Program-made: the position numbers and the translations under genes | Shown here: positions 33,823 through 45,127 of the stretch, piece after piece | Position numbering within the stretch: the stretch's first letter is position 1 | Layout of the letters: every line of letters begins with the position of its first letter | Assembly (NCBI GenBank): GCA_013115145.1 | Contig: JAAPAO010000153.1 | Span: 1 to 61,156, forward strand | Source of the DNA: Perkinsus chesapeaki | Lineage: Eukaryota; Perkinsozoa; Perkinsida; Perkinsidae | Direction: 5' to 3' | Length of the DNA stretch: 61,156 bases | Notes under the pieces: model-generated | The model's input: only the letters and a program-made list of their open reading frames with translations | Databases searched by the model: none | What the model was told of the DNA's origin: nothing

Positions 33823-36800
33823 ATGGGCGATCAGAATCAAGTGAAAGAATTCAATATGACAGATTCTGATACAGGCAAACCAATGCAAAAGGGCGGCAAG
33901 GAGGTACACAACCGCTGTTGGCGAGAATAAAGCTACTTTAGGACGTCTCCAACGGCCCCGTCAAAAACCGTAAATGCACCGACGTTTTGATGTACATACT
34001 ATTCTTGGCTCATTTGGCTCTGTAAGGGACTCGACTCAACGGCGATAAGTGGCCTCGGATAGGTTTGTGGTGGTTCTTGGGGTAGCTATAAAAGGGAACG
34101 GGAATCCTAACAGGCTAATAGCCGGTCAAGATTGGCAGGGAAACTTCTGTGGTAGGAGTGCTACAGTGCAAGATGGCTGAGGAGTTGCGTCAGGAATTTC
34201 CGGACAAGTCACAGATAACGCAACGACTGATGCTACTATGGGCCTCCAGGACTTGTCGGAATACAATTACATCTACTACGCATTGAATACAACACCTGTG
34301 TTTGAGACCATAATCTCTGCAGTGAGATTTTCAATAGGAAACTTCTACGGCAGCCAACCTATTTAGGCCAGTGGTGACAGTGGAGGGGGATATGATAACA
34401 GTCTGGTGACTGATCTGACCAGCAAGTTCAATGATCCGACAACCCTCTTTTCCGGGTCTGGAGGAAACAGCTTCATCTCCGAGATCACGAAATATTTCGT
34501 TCCCGTGTGCGTGAAGCAATGTCCTGATGAGGACACCCTTGTCGACCGTAGGGTCCATCGTTGTGTTATAAGGAGCTAGTGTAGTGTGTACAGGCGAATA
34601 CTTCTGGGAGGGCCCCATAGATGGTCCGACAGGCCCAACAGATGTAGCTACTTTTTGGAGGACAAAAATAATGACCCTGTCTGACAGTGGTAGGGCATGT
34701 CGGTTTTTGAAGTTCGGTTAATAGAAGTTTTTTGTTAGCAAAACAGCCGTTCACGATGAAAGCGCTTTCCTCGGAGTTTTGTCCTTACGATTCGAAATAC
34801 TGTGTACCTCTGCCGGGGGTGGAAGTTGGATCGGTATTGAAAAGATATTGCGTAAGTCTGGAGACAAAGCTTGTGATACTGGCTCGACCATAAGATAATT
34901 CCGCGGCCGGGAATTGAACCCGGGTCTCCTGCGTGACAGGCAGGAATACTAACCTCTATACTACCGCGGATCTGTTCCAAAACAGCGTTCGCGCATCTGT
35001 TCCAAACACTGGATGCACTGCTCGGCAAGCAGCTCTTCTTAACAGGTACCTCGTATGCAAGCCATTGGCAGCGCAGTAAATGGTGTCAGCAGCTTCGTAC
35101 CTGATAAATTCTCCAAGGCTTTGGGTAAGTCCTAAACAAACACTTCTCACACAAGTTGCATCCGCCCTTCTAGGCAGTGGCTTTGGAGACGTTGTCGGAG
35201 ATATCGTCACCGTCTACCCCGCTATAATTATCACCACACTCTGCTCAATAGTGATCGGTGTGGTAGGTTGGTATAGCTTGTTTATGCTCTAGATGGAATT
35301 CCACAGATATACCTGATATTCCTTCGTATGTTTGTTGGGGTCATCGTCTGGCTCTCGGTGATACTGTTCTTCCTCATCCTGCTAGGAGGAGGAGTCTTCG
35401 GCCTTCTGTAAGTTACCGTCAAAAAGGGGATGTTGCTCAAGTGAGGCAACTATGTAGCTTCTGTATCATAAGTACTGAATAAACCGCGAGTGGTTCAATG
35501 GCCAGGAGAAGCTACACGACGCAGAAATACGAGGGCGAAGAGATTCTAATAGTCAGACACTGTTCCAACCATCGCTATTGTTCAGATATGTTAACAAATG
35601 CGTAGGAGATTCTATTCTCGACACAGCCAAGGACCTCTCCTCGAACGCAGATGCACTGACAGCAGGTGAACTGTGGAGTCATTTAGTAACTTGGAAATCT
35701 AGAATTGATTATGCAACCTGAATCTGAGGATTCATTTAATTGCAGAAGACTTTTCAAAAGAGACTCTAATAACCACATAAACATGCATCGCTATCTTCAG
35801 GTCTAACTGGCAGCTCTGAGTGCGCTAATGGCTTCTCCATTGCTGACGAGTTCCAGAGAGACGTCGTCAAGTATTCTTCATATGTTGTCCTCGGACTCGC
35901 TGGTGAGTCTTACCATCTCCAAATAACTTTTTGTCCATCGCTATCATCTCAAATCTAACATGCATCATATTACTTTCCGTCCAAGGAGAGATCGGCCTTT
36001 ACCGACTTTTTTCCGTATTTTCACTTGCTCCACGGACGCGCTCGTGCCCTTCAATTCTGCTTTTCCATAAGACTTCAGAATTGAGAACGTACAATCCTGC
36101 TCCTTTCCTGTATCTGACAAGCGGCAAAAATCCCCGAATACGTATCCTCGTAGATATGCTACCACATCAGCTGACTCGATCATTAACCCTATCGGTGTTC
36201 CCTTCTCAGCACTATACTTGCTCATCCTCCTATGCTTGTGCAAGAGAATCAGACTCGGAATCGCCTTGAACAAGGTGGCTGCTCAGTTCGTCTACAACAA
36301 TAAGCTTGTGCTCATAATACCAGTGTGAGTGTTCAACTAACCGCGTTAGCTTTCATACCGCTCCTTCCTTTAATCGTAGGCTCCAGACCATAAAGTGCAT
36401 GGGTTGGTGGGCGGTATGGCTCGTAGCAGTCTGCTTTACTATCAGTAATGTCCCTGAAGCCAAGATCAAGACAGGTGCGCACGCTGAAGATTTCTGAAGA
36501 TACTCTTCATCCTAGGTACCTATACCGATTACGCAGTAGCCGCGAGTTACGAGGAATGCGTGGAGCCCTCGCAAGTCTACGTTTAGTAAGTGATTTGTGT
36601 GAAAGGTAGATGCCCTAATGTCCGATGCAGTGGTCGTTACACAGACGACAATGGCCTAATTCAAAACCTATATGCTTGTAAAGAACCAAGATACAATTTA
36701 GGTCAGCTTCACGTCATTCGTGAACTAATCGATCATCGTTATGTTGTCAGATGCTCTATTTGCGTACGAGTTCTTCTCTCTTTTATGGGTTAACGCCTTC

Positions 36801-37957
36801 GTCATCGCATTCGGTCAAATGATCATTGCCGGAGCAGTTGGAGTTTGGTCAGTTCTCCTCACCCTTGCGTAGACCCAACTCACCCTCTTTCAGGTACTTC
36901 ACACCAAACAGCGAGAAGGGCTCTTTGGGGACCAAACCCCTCCGTACTGGTATCAAAAACGCTGTGGTTTACCACCAAGGAACTCTAGCATTTGGCAGCT
37001 TTATTCTGGCTATTGTACAGTTCATTAAATGGTGGCTTAGGTGAGTATTATTAATCTATATTGAAGCACTCTCACTAACATCTGCTGCAATATTGCACGC
37101 TGGTTGTTTCCGATAAAAAGTCTACATCGAGATGCTTGATGTTGACACTTCTACAGATAAGTAACTGAAATAATAATGACCACAGTGATAGGACTATATT
37201 CAATACGTTACCAGCCTATCCCGAGATGGCGGTGTTACGCACACCACTGGCGTATAGTGTACATTTAAATGTGCTGCTGCTCTTAATACAGCTTACGGGA
37301 TGTCCTCAGATATCTAGCCAAGCAAGCTAAGCTACAGCACAATAAAGTGATGGCTATCGTATTCAGCATCCTGAGCTATTGTGTTGCCTGCTTCGAGAGA
37401 TGCATTAAGTTCCTCAACAAGAATGCCTACATTCAAACAGCTCTCCTCGGTAATCTTCCCGTAGCTGATCGATGATAGCCATGGCGTTCTCAGGTACCAA
37501 GTTCTGTACTAGCGCCAAGAATGCCTTCTTTTTAATATTGCGCAATGCCGCGCGTATAGGAGTTCTCGGTGCCATTGGGAATGCAGTGAGGCTTTTCGGA
37601 TACCTCTTCATAATGGGTAAAATAATTCACTATTTCCTATGCTCATTCACTTTTCGCCAGCTGCCACTGCTGCTTCGGGGTACTTCATCACCTTGGAGAT
37701 GTACGATGGTGAGATCAACAGTCCTATCGTTCCGATAGCAATTTATGTGGTCGTTGGGTAAGTCTAGAAATGGTTGAGATATTATTCTCCACATTAGTTA
37801 CGTTGTTGGCAAGCTGATCACCAACGTCTTTGGTTTGGCCGTCGACTCTATGCTCCAATGCTTCGTTGCTGATGAGGAGCTCAATAAGTCTTCGGGAGGG
37901 GCGCAGTGCACTCCGCCGTTGCTGAGGGATTTCCTTGCCAAGAACGGCAAGAAGTGA
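33823..37957 (+). CDS. Choline transporter-like protein (CTL/SLC44 family), about 15 exons
   Basis: Exon 1 (33823-33903) starts MGDQNQVKEFNMTD. Exon 2 (33942-34021) carries GPVKNRKCTDVLMYILFLAH, the N-terminal CTL signature and first membrane segment. Exon 3 (from 34063) has NPNRLIAGQDWQGNFCG. The extracellular loop includes PVCVKQCPDED and SKYCVPLPG...RYC/VP, with the paired cysteines typical of the family. From 35046 the membrane part follows: SGFGDVVGDIVTVYPAIII, IYLIFLRMFVGVIVWLSVIL, LVAVCFTISNVP, HQGTLAFGSFILAIVQFIKW, CIKFLNKNAYIQTALLGTKF and CTSAKNAFFLILRNAARIGV, ending LRDFLAKNGKK at 37957. It is an integral membrane protein likely carrying choline or a related solute. One intron is 26 nt (35267-35292). 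Another holds a tRNA-Asp gene antisense. Small exons around 34150-34350 and 36540-36700 are approximate. Confidence 0.85.
34852..35045 (+). other. SLC44-like intron hosting an antisense tRNA gene
   Basis: The donor follows LKRYC (TGC/GTAAGT) and the acceptor precedes VPRMQAIG; RYC-VP across the junction matches the family (RC-VP). The intron is 194 nt and holds the tRNA-Asp gene on the opposite strand. Confidence 0.8.
34899..34970 (-). tRNA. tRNA-Asp (anticodon GTC)
   Basis: A full cloverleaf: acceptor TCCGCGG pairs with CCGCGGA over 7 bp. The D-arm is intact, the anticodon stem CCTGC/GCAGG has loop CTGTCAC (anticodon GTC), and the T-arm CCGGG-TTCAATT-CCCGG is perfect. The A-box and B-box are canonical. 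It is 72 nt with the discriminator base. It lies inside an SLC44-like intron, antisense to it. Confidence 0.95.
35267..35292 (+). other. 26-nt intron
   Basis: GTTGGTATAGC...GCTCTAG must be removed to join SIVIGVV to DGIPQIYLIFLRM. Unspliced, the frame hits a stop at the TAG. This is the shortest well-supported intron here. Confidence 0.7.
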
Positions 37958-37999
37958 CAACAACACGTCAATTCGCATGCATGTGATTTTATGATGATC

Positions 38000-39180
38000 A
38001 TCATTCTTGAGGCAGACGCTGTTCAAGTGCTGCCCTGTTGTGCGCGGTGTGTCCGTAAGTGAGTTTGTCTTGCGTAAACGCACGGTTAATCGAACAGCGA
38101 ACTCATTATTGTCAAACGACCAATCGTAGGAACATGTTGCGTGACGAATTGTGAACGTAAATCTGGTATATGGCTGATAATGGTGTGCATTCAGACATAT
38201 AAAACTTACACATCTCCTAAGCCAGTACTGATCAGAACTTCGGATTCAGAAGATACGTACCTCATTGAAAGAATCTGGTCACTTCACGTATCAAGTTCAT
38301 ACAGATGGCCGGTTTGATCACATATTCTGATCATAACCCATCGATAAGATAGTAGAGCTTCATAATTAGACTCCAGTTAATCGAGGGTCCTCGAAGGCTA
38401 GACTGGTTTGATTGTTTAAGATAAGGTCTGGTAAGGTTCAAGCGGATAATATACAAGGCTGCTGACATCACCGCACGTAATAGTATACTGTATGTCCTAC
38501 TCCTGACAGCAATCATGTAGGCATGTTACACCGCTAATCAATGGATTTCGCACTGAATCCTGATTCGAGACCGATTCGCAAGCAAGATCGATCAGTGGGT
38601 CTGAGTTAAATGATAAATTTGAGATTAATACGGATTTTCTTTCTAACGTTGGGCGAGAGAATAATGTGTTAATCTTGAATCTATTATCTAAGTCATCAGC
38701 GCTCTCCATCAGCGATTCAGACTAAACTTTCGCCACACGCTGCTGAGCGCTTTGAGAGACTCCCAACTCAATGCCTATACAGTACCCAGAAAAATCTAAC
38801 GTATGCGTGGAGCCGCGTTAGATTACAAATAAATAAAAAAATGAATGAAATAATGCAAAGACTGCTTTGTCAACAGCTTCCTACACTGAACAAGGTTAAA
38901 TGAAGTCATACCATGGCTAAACTCCAATGACGCGCACAGAATGAAACAGCATCCCAACGCCATCAACAACGCAAATCTCGACTCTCTATCGTGCTGTCGA
39001 TATGAAGTAGTCTATTTAATAGACTGAACCCCTCATCTATTATTTGACTGTGAATGATACATGACATTATTGGTTACTGGAGTAGTAAAGGATATCAAGA
39101 TTACTCACAATGACCTTTTAAAGACAACATCGATGAGTAGGATTATACCCAGCAAGAGCTCAGATCCACAGGAGTGAATA
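38000..39180. other. Intergenic, nothing recognised
   Basis: Only short frames. A hairpin AATCTAACG ... CGTTAGATT with a 14-nt loop sits near 38794-38825. Confidence 0.4.
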
Positions 39181-39181
39181 C

Positions 39182-39658
39182 TCACCAAAGTTTCTCTAGG
39201 CCTACATCTTTGCCGCCTGCGTAGATCAATTTATAGTCCTTACCACAGGACACACCTATCTCATATATAGATCCTTGTCTCATAACAGGATCGATAGCCC
39301 AGCCAGCAAACTTCTTCAACGAATTTAGACACCCACTGGGTTCACACGAGTGACACTGGTAGTCGTTATAGGACAGATAGAGACACTTGCAGTTCCTGCA
39401 AGATCGTGTTTCACCGTTCTTAGTTACCGACAGCATTGCATAGAATGTATTGTCCCCCTCCGTCGAATCTATATTCACCGAGACGGTACCGTCCTTGTTT
39501 TTTCCCTGATAAAAGCCAAGATCATATTTACAGTGAGGATGATGGCAGCCAGATACCCCAGATATGCACATACATATTATTAGAGCCATTAGGCTTACAA
39601 CTAATAAGGGAGCGGGCTGGAGAAGGATAGATTTAGCTTTGCCGTTGGTAAACATCAT
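39182..39658 (-). CDS. Small secreted cysteine-rich protein
   Basis: About 158 residues. The start MMFTNGKAKS is followed by a long hydrophobic stretch (LLVVSLMALIICMCISGVSG), a signal peptide or anchor. The mature part has about 11 cysteines, including CHHPHC, SCRNCKC and CHSCEPSGC. The visible end (LEKLW then stop) coincides with a consensus splice donor, TTTG/GTGAGT, so a further 3' exon is likely. No enzymatic motif is seen. Many protist parasites secrete such proteins, but no role can be assigned. Confidence 0.5.
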   Translation of the reverse strand: MMFTNGKAKSILLQPAPLLVVSLMALIICMCISGVSGCHHPHCKYDLGFYQGKNKDGTVSVNIDSTEGDNTFYAMLSVTKNGETRSCRNCKCLYLSYNDYQCHSCEPSGCLNSLKKFAGWAIDPVMRQGSIYEIGVSCGKDYKLIYAGGKDVGLEKLW

Positions 39659-40336
39659 GGCTGTTCACAATCGAAGATTGGAAAAGTCAATTGATTTTGT
39701 ACAACTGAAGAAATACCTGGTTTTGAATCAACGTATCCAACCTCATTCGTGCATTTGTCAGCGCTTCGGTGTGTATGCGTTCCAGTGGAGCGGATCTACG
39801 ATACTAATGGAGCATTGCTACCTCGAGTGGTTGAGTTAACTGCTTATATCGCAATCGGTGTGTATTTAAGAACAATTTCGAACATGAGTTAACGCAGACG
39901 TAAGTCACCTTTATGTCCTATAGCTCCTCCCAGATCTCGGTTTTAACCTCCAAGCATCAGGCAGTTCATGACTGTAACAGGCTCCATGGGTGGTGCGCCC
40001 GGCGCAGTTTGCGTGCGCGGATGACTCACACCCTACGCCTACCAATCGGCAACCACAATTTCGTGACGTGACTGATGAAAAGATCTTTCGATAACATTAT
40101 TTCGTAATTTCACCTTCAACATTGACAAAAGAACAAGAAGGCTGAAGCTCAATGTCTGCACATATATGAGAAGCCCTTCATGGACAGACTTCTCGAGGGT
40201 ACGAATTTGAAATCGAATAGTAGGTCCATCTACTGGACGTTGTTCATTGACTAACTTTTTGCAATACAAAATCTGCATGTGCCGCACACTGCGTGCTACT
40301 ATACCACATACTGTACTCATTCATGCCATTCCTCTA

Positions 40337-40368
40337 CGGGCCCTGCAGCAGGGCCCGAGAGGCCCTGC
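40337..40368. repeat. Palindrome chain, GC-rich
   Basis: CGGGCCCTGC, A, GCAGGGCCCG (perfect 10-bp arms), then AGA and a further GGCCCTGC: forward, inverted, forward. Confidence 0.85.
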
Positions 40369-40371
40369 TAT

Positions 40372-40412
40372 TACATATTAATAGTGTGCTCGAGCTTAAC
40401 TGATACAATTAC
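40372..40412 (+). repeat. Dispersed repeat, copy 1
   Basis: ACATATTAATAGTGTGCTCG, then AGCTTAACTGATACAATTAC. It is about 85% identical to 45086-45127. The two copies bracket the pair of cysteine-rich genes. Confidence 0.6.
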
Positions 40413-40998
40413 TTCCGCTTTTGAAGGCGGAAGCAATTTAGATGAAGCAGACTGAAGGATTAGCAACTAACATTCACAATATGATAGTTAGAGTCGGCAG
40501 AAACGGCAGAAACGGTTGTATCTCAGATACTTTGGTTTGGGCGTGCGGCACTCTCTCCATCTCGCGAGAATTTCAAAGGCCATCGCATTCGAGAGTTCAT
40601 TCCGCTTTTACACACGCCGATGCTTCGAACAAACATTGCATTCGGGAGCGAGGTTTTCGCGCACAAGTTCCGTGGAATCAAGCTCACAGAAGCTGTGCAT
40701 ATCGCATGAGCAACTCACAGTGACCCAGTCTCGGGCAAATCTTCGCACACTTCACTGGGCACCGGGAAATTTACTTCTGCCAGGGCGTCGACCTCGCTCC
40801 CATTGCTGGCGAAAGGGCCTTTACACGGGTAGCACCCGTGTGTGCCTGGCGAGTGGCGCGTGGCGCGTGGCGCAGACGACGTGGCTATGTCGCGTCTAGC
40901 CCAACCGCGGAAAATCACTGCCTTAATAGCTTGCCTCAGATCATGTAGATTATGGACACCACTCCCATCTGTAGGTCCTTGTTGATTTTTTTGCCAAG

Positions 40999-41507
40999 AT
41001 GCGTCTCACTAGCCTCACTGTCATCATCTATCACGCCTGCTTCGTTGTCTGGGGAAGTGGTAACAACAAGCCGAATCGCAACAAGCCGAATCCCGATAAC
41101 GAGCATCCTGATCTTGAGCCATGTAAGCGGACTCTCCGGAGTTCGTCTGTAAATATATTGTTCAAATCATATTCAGTTCCGTATCAAGCACCTATTCATC
41201 CTCATCAATCTTGTGATCGTGGATATCGGGTCCGAGTGATCTATGGGAACAAGGCAGCGGGTTCTATCTGCACCGTATTCTGTCGTGAGACCAGCGACTG
41301 TCCTCCCCCAAAAGAAGGTGATGCTAAACCAGTCTGTCGGAATCGCCAATGCTGCCTTGATTGCGCTGAAGTAGGAATATAATTGCATTCTTATCTCATT
41401 TTTGTATCCAGTCATCCTTTCAGGGTGCCCGTAGCTGCCCGGAAGGCTTAGGGTGCCGTGTGTTGGAGTCACCCTCCTTTTGTTTGGACCCATTATCTGT
41501 TGACTGA
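40999..41507 (+). CDS. Secreted cysteine-rich protein, paralogue 1
   Basis: Exons 40999-41122, 41177-41370 and 41424-41507. The N-terminus MRLTSLTVIIYHACFVVW is a signal peptide. An Asn/Pro-rich linker precedes PYQAPIHPHQSCDRGYRVRV, SICTVFCRETSDCPPPKEGD, CRNRQCCLDC and the last exon GARSCPEGLGC...SFCLDPLSVD. The cysteine spacing (CTVxCxETSDC) and both intron positions match the paralogue at 44400-44890. No known domain name can be given; the pattern resembles disulfide-stabilised secreted proteins such as those used in host contact or defence. The function is unknown. Confidence 0.65.
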
Positions 41508-41716
41508 TAAACAACCAGTAACAGTATCGGCTTCATCTTCTTCCTTTTTTTGACCATCATGAATGGTACCACTCCGATAACCCACTTCGCCTAGGTTATG
41601 TGTTAAATCTGAGGTACAATCAATCCGGATGTTACATCTCACATTACTGGGATTCAGCTCTGACAATGGTTTCAATCGAGAGTGGAAGTTGCGTCAAGTG
41701 CTGTATATGAAATGTG

Positions 41717-42200
41717 TTAGAGTTTAACTCGAACAGTTATCTCAGCTTGATACTCACAGGCAGCTGCAACGAGCTCTTTGAGCTTGCGTGGCTCGGTGCA
41801 CCCTGGGAATTTCCGTTTGAAGTGCTCGGAGAGACTAACGTGACCCAAAACATCATTCCGGAAAGGGAGAGATTTAAAGTGAGAACCGCGCTCTGTCAAT
41901 CACAGCTCATCGGCTGCGGTGACGCCCTCTGACGCCCATAACAGTTGAACATGGTCAAATAGTGTTATCAAGTAGACGGAAGTGACGCAGGCATACTTCA
42001 CAAGAGCCCGGCCCGCTTCACCTATTTTCATCTACCCACATGTCCCACGAACCATCCCTAGACGGATAAATGCCCGGGAGGCCCATGCCAAAGCCGTTGC
42101 TGCCTCCGAAGGCCGCGTTATTCTTTACGAGTCGTACATCGTAACGCGGCCTTCTGCATTATCAGCTGATAGAAGCCTACCGCCTTCATTCCACCTCCAT
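41717..42200 (-). pseudogene. Broken copy of the 3' end of the dynein intermediate chain gene
   Basis: On the minus strand, 42190-42125 reads WNEGGRLLSADNAEGRVTMY, matching WNGDGRLLLAGDAEGRVTLY of the intact gene. Then comes a stop. At 41900-41840, SLSEHFKRKFP matches the last exon SLSENFKREFL. The intervening intron also resembles the intact intron (shared ACGCCCATAAC, AAAGTGAGAA). No upstream WD exons are present. The copy lacks the retrotransposon. It contains an inverted duplication at 42108-42154. Confidence 0.7.
42108..42154. repeat. Inverted duplication of a dynein exon fragment
   Basis: GAAGGCCGCGTTA and its exact complement TAACGCGGCCTTC flank a 21-nt loop whose core is TACGA, G, TCGTA. 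The arms are the EGRV coding segment in both orientations, centred on one base at 42131. Confidence 0.75.
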
Positions 42201-42379
42201 TGGCGTTTCACCAGTTATTTTTCAGCAGCGGGCAATGAAAAGACAAGGAATAGGCGAGTCTATTTGTACTATTCAAAATTAGCTGAACTCATCGAGTGGC
42301 ACCGGCCGTTCCAGAGCTGCTCTTTTGTTTGCGGACTGGACTGGCCCACTTCAGCTTTGAGAGGATAGTATCGTTAGGG

Positions 42380-44395
42380 CCAAGGCATATTCTCGGATAC
42401 ACGAGTCGGTAATACAGCTAATAGTGAGAGACAGGAAAGCAAAGTTAATGAGCAGAAGTGACCGGCAACGAATTGACGCGGAGCACGCGCAGCGCAATTA
42501 TGCCCTACTTTCACGATCCGGTGACCAAAAGCATCTAAGCGGTAAGTGTATCTGGCCTTTTAAGGAGCCCTCCTCTAACCCGTTGATGCCCGTAAATGTA
42601 AGGAGGGTGGAGCCCCCCGAGGTCGGGTGATCTGGTTGCCCATTTCTAAAAGGTGAGCACATATTCTTTGAGATGCCATCGAGCGGATCTCTGTGTGGGC
42701 GAATGCCCCGCCGTTAGGAGAGTGTTTCTGCAGATAAGAGTGGTTAAAAGATCATCTGACATAGTCATTCTAGTCCACAGTCCGAACATCCCGCCGAATT
42801 GTGCAAGTTAACAGGTGCATTCCCATCAAGCCAGCTGTCTGTTACTCACTGAGACATCAGTGAGACAGAGAGTTACCTGCATTTCTACTGTACCGCTAAA
42901 CTGTTTATCAGTGAAACGCTCGCATGCAGAGTCTGAATTCGGGATAGATCTCGATGTTGATTCGGGAACTTGACGGATTCCGGAGCGTAAAATCCCATCG
43001 AACACGGGAGTGCGGGAGGAATACTCAAACCCGAAACCCGAACACACTCCAAAAGTTGAGCGGGAAGAGGTTTCGGTTTGGGTATCCATGTCAAAGCAGC
43101 AAGTGACCCAAGGCAAATCTAGGGGCCGTTTGTGCCCCAAGTGCCTATATCGGGCACAAATGATGTGCCTGGAATTTTTGGAAAGCCATTCTATTGAATG
43201 ATGCCATGACATTGTCATCGCCAAGTATGTCGTTTGGCAACGGTTGCGATGACAGTCTTGAACGCCCACAGTTATTGCTATAACTGGGCCTGAATAGTCT
43301 ATCAGTGATAAACTCTACAAGGTGGGCGTTGCGACTTTCCAAGAGCCTTTAGGTCAGTGATGCCTTGACATCGCCGTATTCAGGGATGGAAGAGGGAGGG
43401 TTAAATTTTGCAAGAGCTACCTGTCACTATTTGGTGACGTTATGGTTGAACCAGGCTCAGCTCGACAACGAGCCGTGCCCGACCAACACATCGTCAAGTA
43501 CCCAGCTACGCCACTGGCTTCAATGTAGTGCAAATCCAATATCTTTGTTTCGTGGATTGTGTCTGAAACTATTTGGGGTGTGCGTGCGGTACTCCCTTAA
43601 TCTCTGGAGATTTCACAGCCGCTACATTCGCAAGCTTAATCCGCTTATCATGAGAGAGAGCATGCTCTTATTCAACCAGTTTCCGTTGTATTCCCTCCTT
43701 TATCGAGTATAGCTGCTCAGAAGATGATACAAGCCGCTGCTGCGGCGGCGCTGCACCTACTGGGGCCGCTGTTCGCGAGCTCCGGGTGGACGATCTCGGA
43801 AGCCTTATCTTGATAGGACGCGGGCGGCATTATGAATCACTTGCGTTAAGCCTAAAATGATTCATCTATATGACTCAAATTTAAGTCGTCTAATGAGTGA
43901 TCATTACTAAGCAGATCTCCATGGGAAATCTTTGCTCGATTAAAATCTCCAAGTTCGGCAAGTGTTCCTGCTTCCCCACCTTAGTCACCCTAAACCTCCT
44001 TAGGCTTGCTGAGAAATGGGTTTTAATCATTACACCTGCCATAAGCTATATGCTAGTAGTTCTGTTGAAACGAGCCAATTTAAATGGCAGTCGTGAAAAC
44101 AGTTGCATTCTGACACACGCTTTCCCATGGTCTCGTATGCTCGACTACATTGCGCATCTATCGAACCCAAAGAATCGTGTTAACACGAGAGATAGCTCCT
44201 ACGAGGCTGGGCGACCGACAGATTACAGGAGGCTCGATTTCTTTGACAAAACTGACGGACAGGGCCTCAATTGGACAAGAGGCTCCTCACGTCACGTGAT
44301 GGTGCGACGTGAGTCATGTGACATGATTTGGGCAGGGATAGCACGTCACGTGACATGCCTAAAGCAACAGATGCCTCTTCAGCAAGAAGTGTGCA
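42380..44395. other. Intergenic, repeat-like DNA
   Basis: No convincing gene. The stretch 43570-43640 resembles 40535-40605 (TGCGGNACTC...TTCACAGCC-type words), suggesting another dispersed repeat pair around the cysteine-rich genes. Confidence 0.4.
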
Positions 44396-44399
44396 ACAG

Positions 44400-44890
44400 A
44401 TGCGATCTAGGACCTTCAACATTATCGGATATATTATGTGGTTCGTTGTGGTGTTAGGGGGTAACAGAAACCGGAATAGTGAGGACAGGCACCCCGTTAT
44501 TGAACCATGTGAGCTTGAGAGACTAAAAAGACATTGTTTAAATCATCTTTCAGTTCCGTATGAAGCACCGACGCACCCTAATCTATCTTGTCATCATGGA
44601 ATTCTTACTGTCGTAGCCCTCGACGGGGGATCCCTTGTAAAGGGATTTATATGCACCGTGAGATGCAACGAGAGCAGTGATTGTCACCCACCAACAGAAG
44701 GTGATGCTGAGCCAACCTGCCGAGCTGGCAGATGCAACCTGCTCTGTGACTATGTAGGAACATGTACAGACACGCATGTCTCAGCTATATCCAACTGATG
44801 TTTCAGGGTGCTCGTTCTTGCCCGGAAGGCTTAGGCTGTTCTCTTGATGAGAGGCTTAAGCCCTCTTTATGTTTGGACCCATTGTCTTGA
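44400..44890 (+). CDS. Secreted cysteine-rich protein, paralogue 2
   Basis: Exons 44400-44508, 44554-44753 and 44807-44890, with the same phases as paralogue 1. The N-terminus MRSRTFNIIGYIMWFVVVLG is hydrophobic and signal-like. The mature part has PYEAPTHPNLSCHHG, FICTVRCNESSDCHPPTEGD, CRAGRCNLLCDY and GARSCPEGLGC...SLCLDPLS. A start further upstream (44328) is open but would bury the hydrophobic segment, so 44400 is preferred. It is a clear duplicate of 40999-41507 with exon bodies about 50-60% alike, so the duplication is not recent. Confidence 0.65.
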
Positions 44891-45085
44891 AGCAAAATAA
44901 TAATCAGCAGATAGTATCAGGACTGCTCCCATTCCTTATCCATGGACAGCCATACGTAGTAAACGCTCACTTGCTTCATACATGTTCTTCGGCTTCAGAT
45001 ATCAAGCCGAATATTAAATCTCATATTATCTCGAACCAGCTCTTAAAAACGGGCTTCAGTTAAGAATGAAGCTTTGAGTTGAATA

Positions 45086-45127
45086 CACATATTAATAGCG
45101 TGCTCGAGTTCAACTCATACAATTGCT
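45086..45127 (+). repeat. Dispersed repeat, copy 2
   Basis: ACACATATTAATAGCGTGCT, then CGAGTTCAACTCATACAATT; see copy 1 at 40372-40412. Confidence 0.6.
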
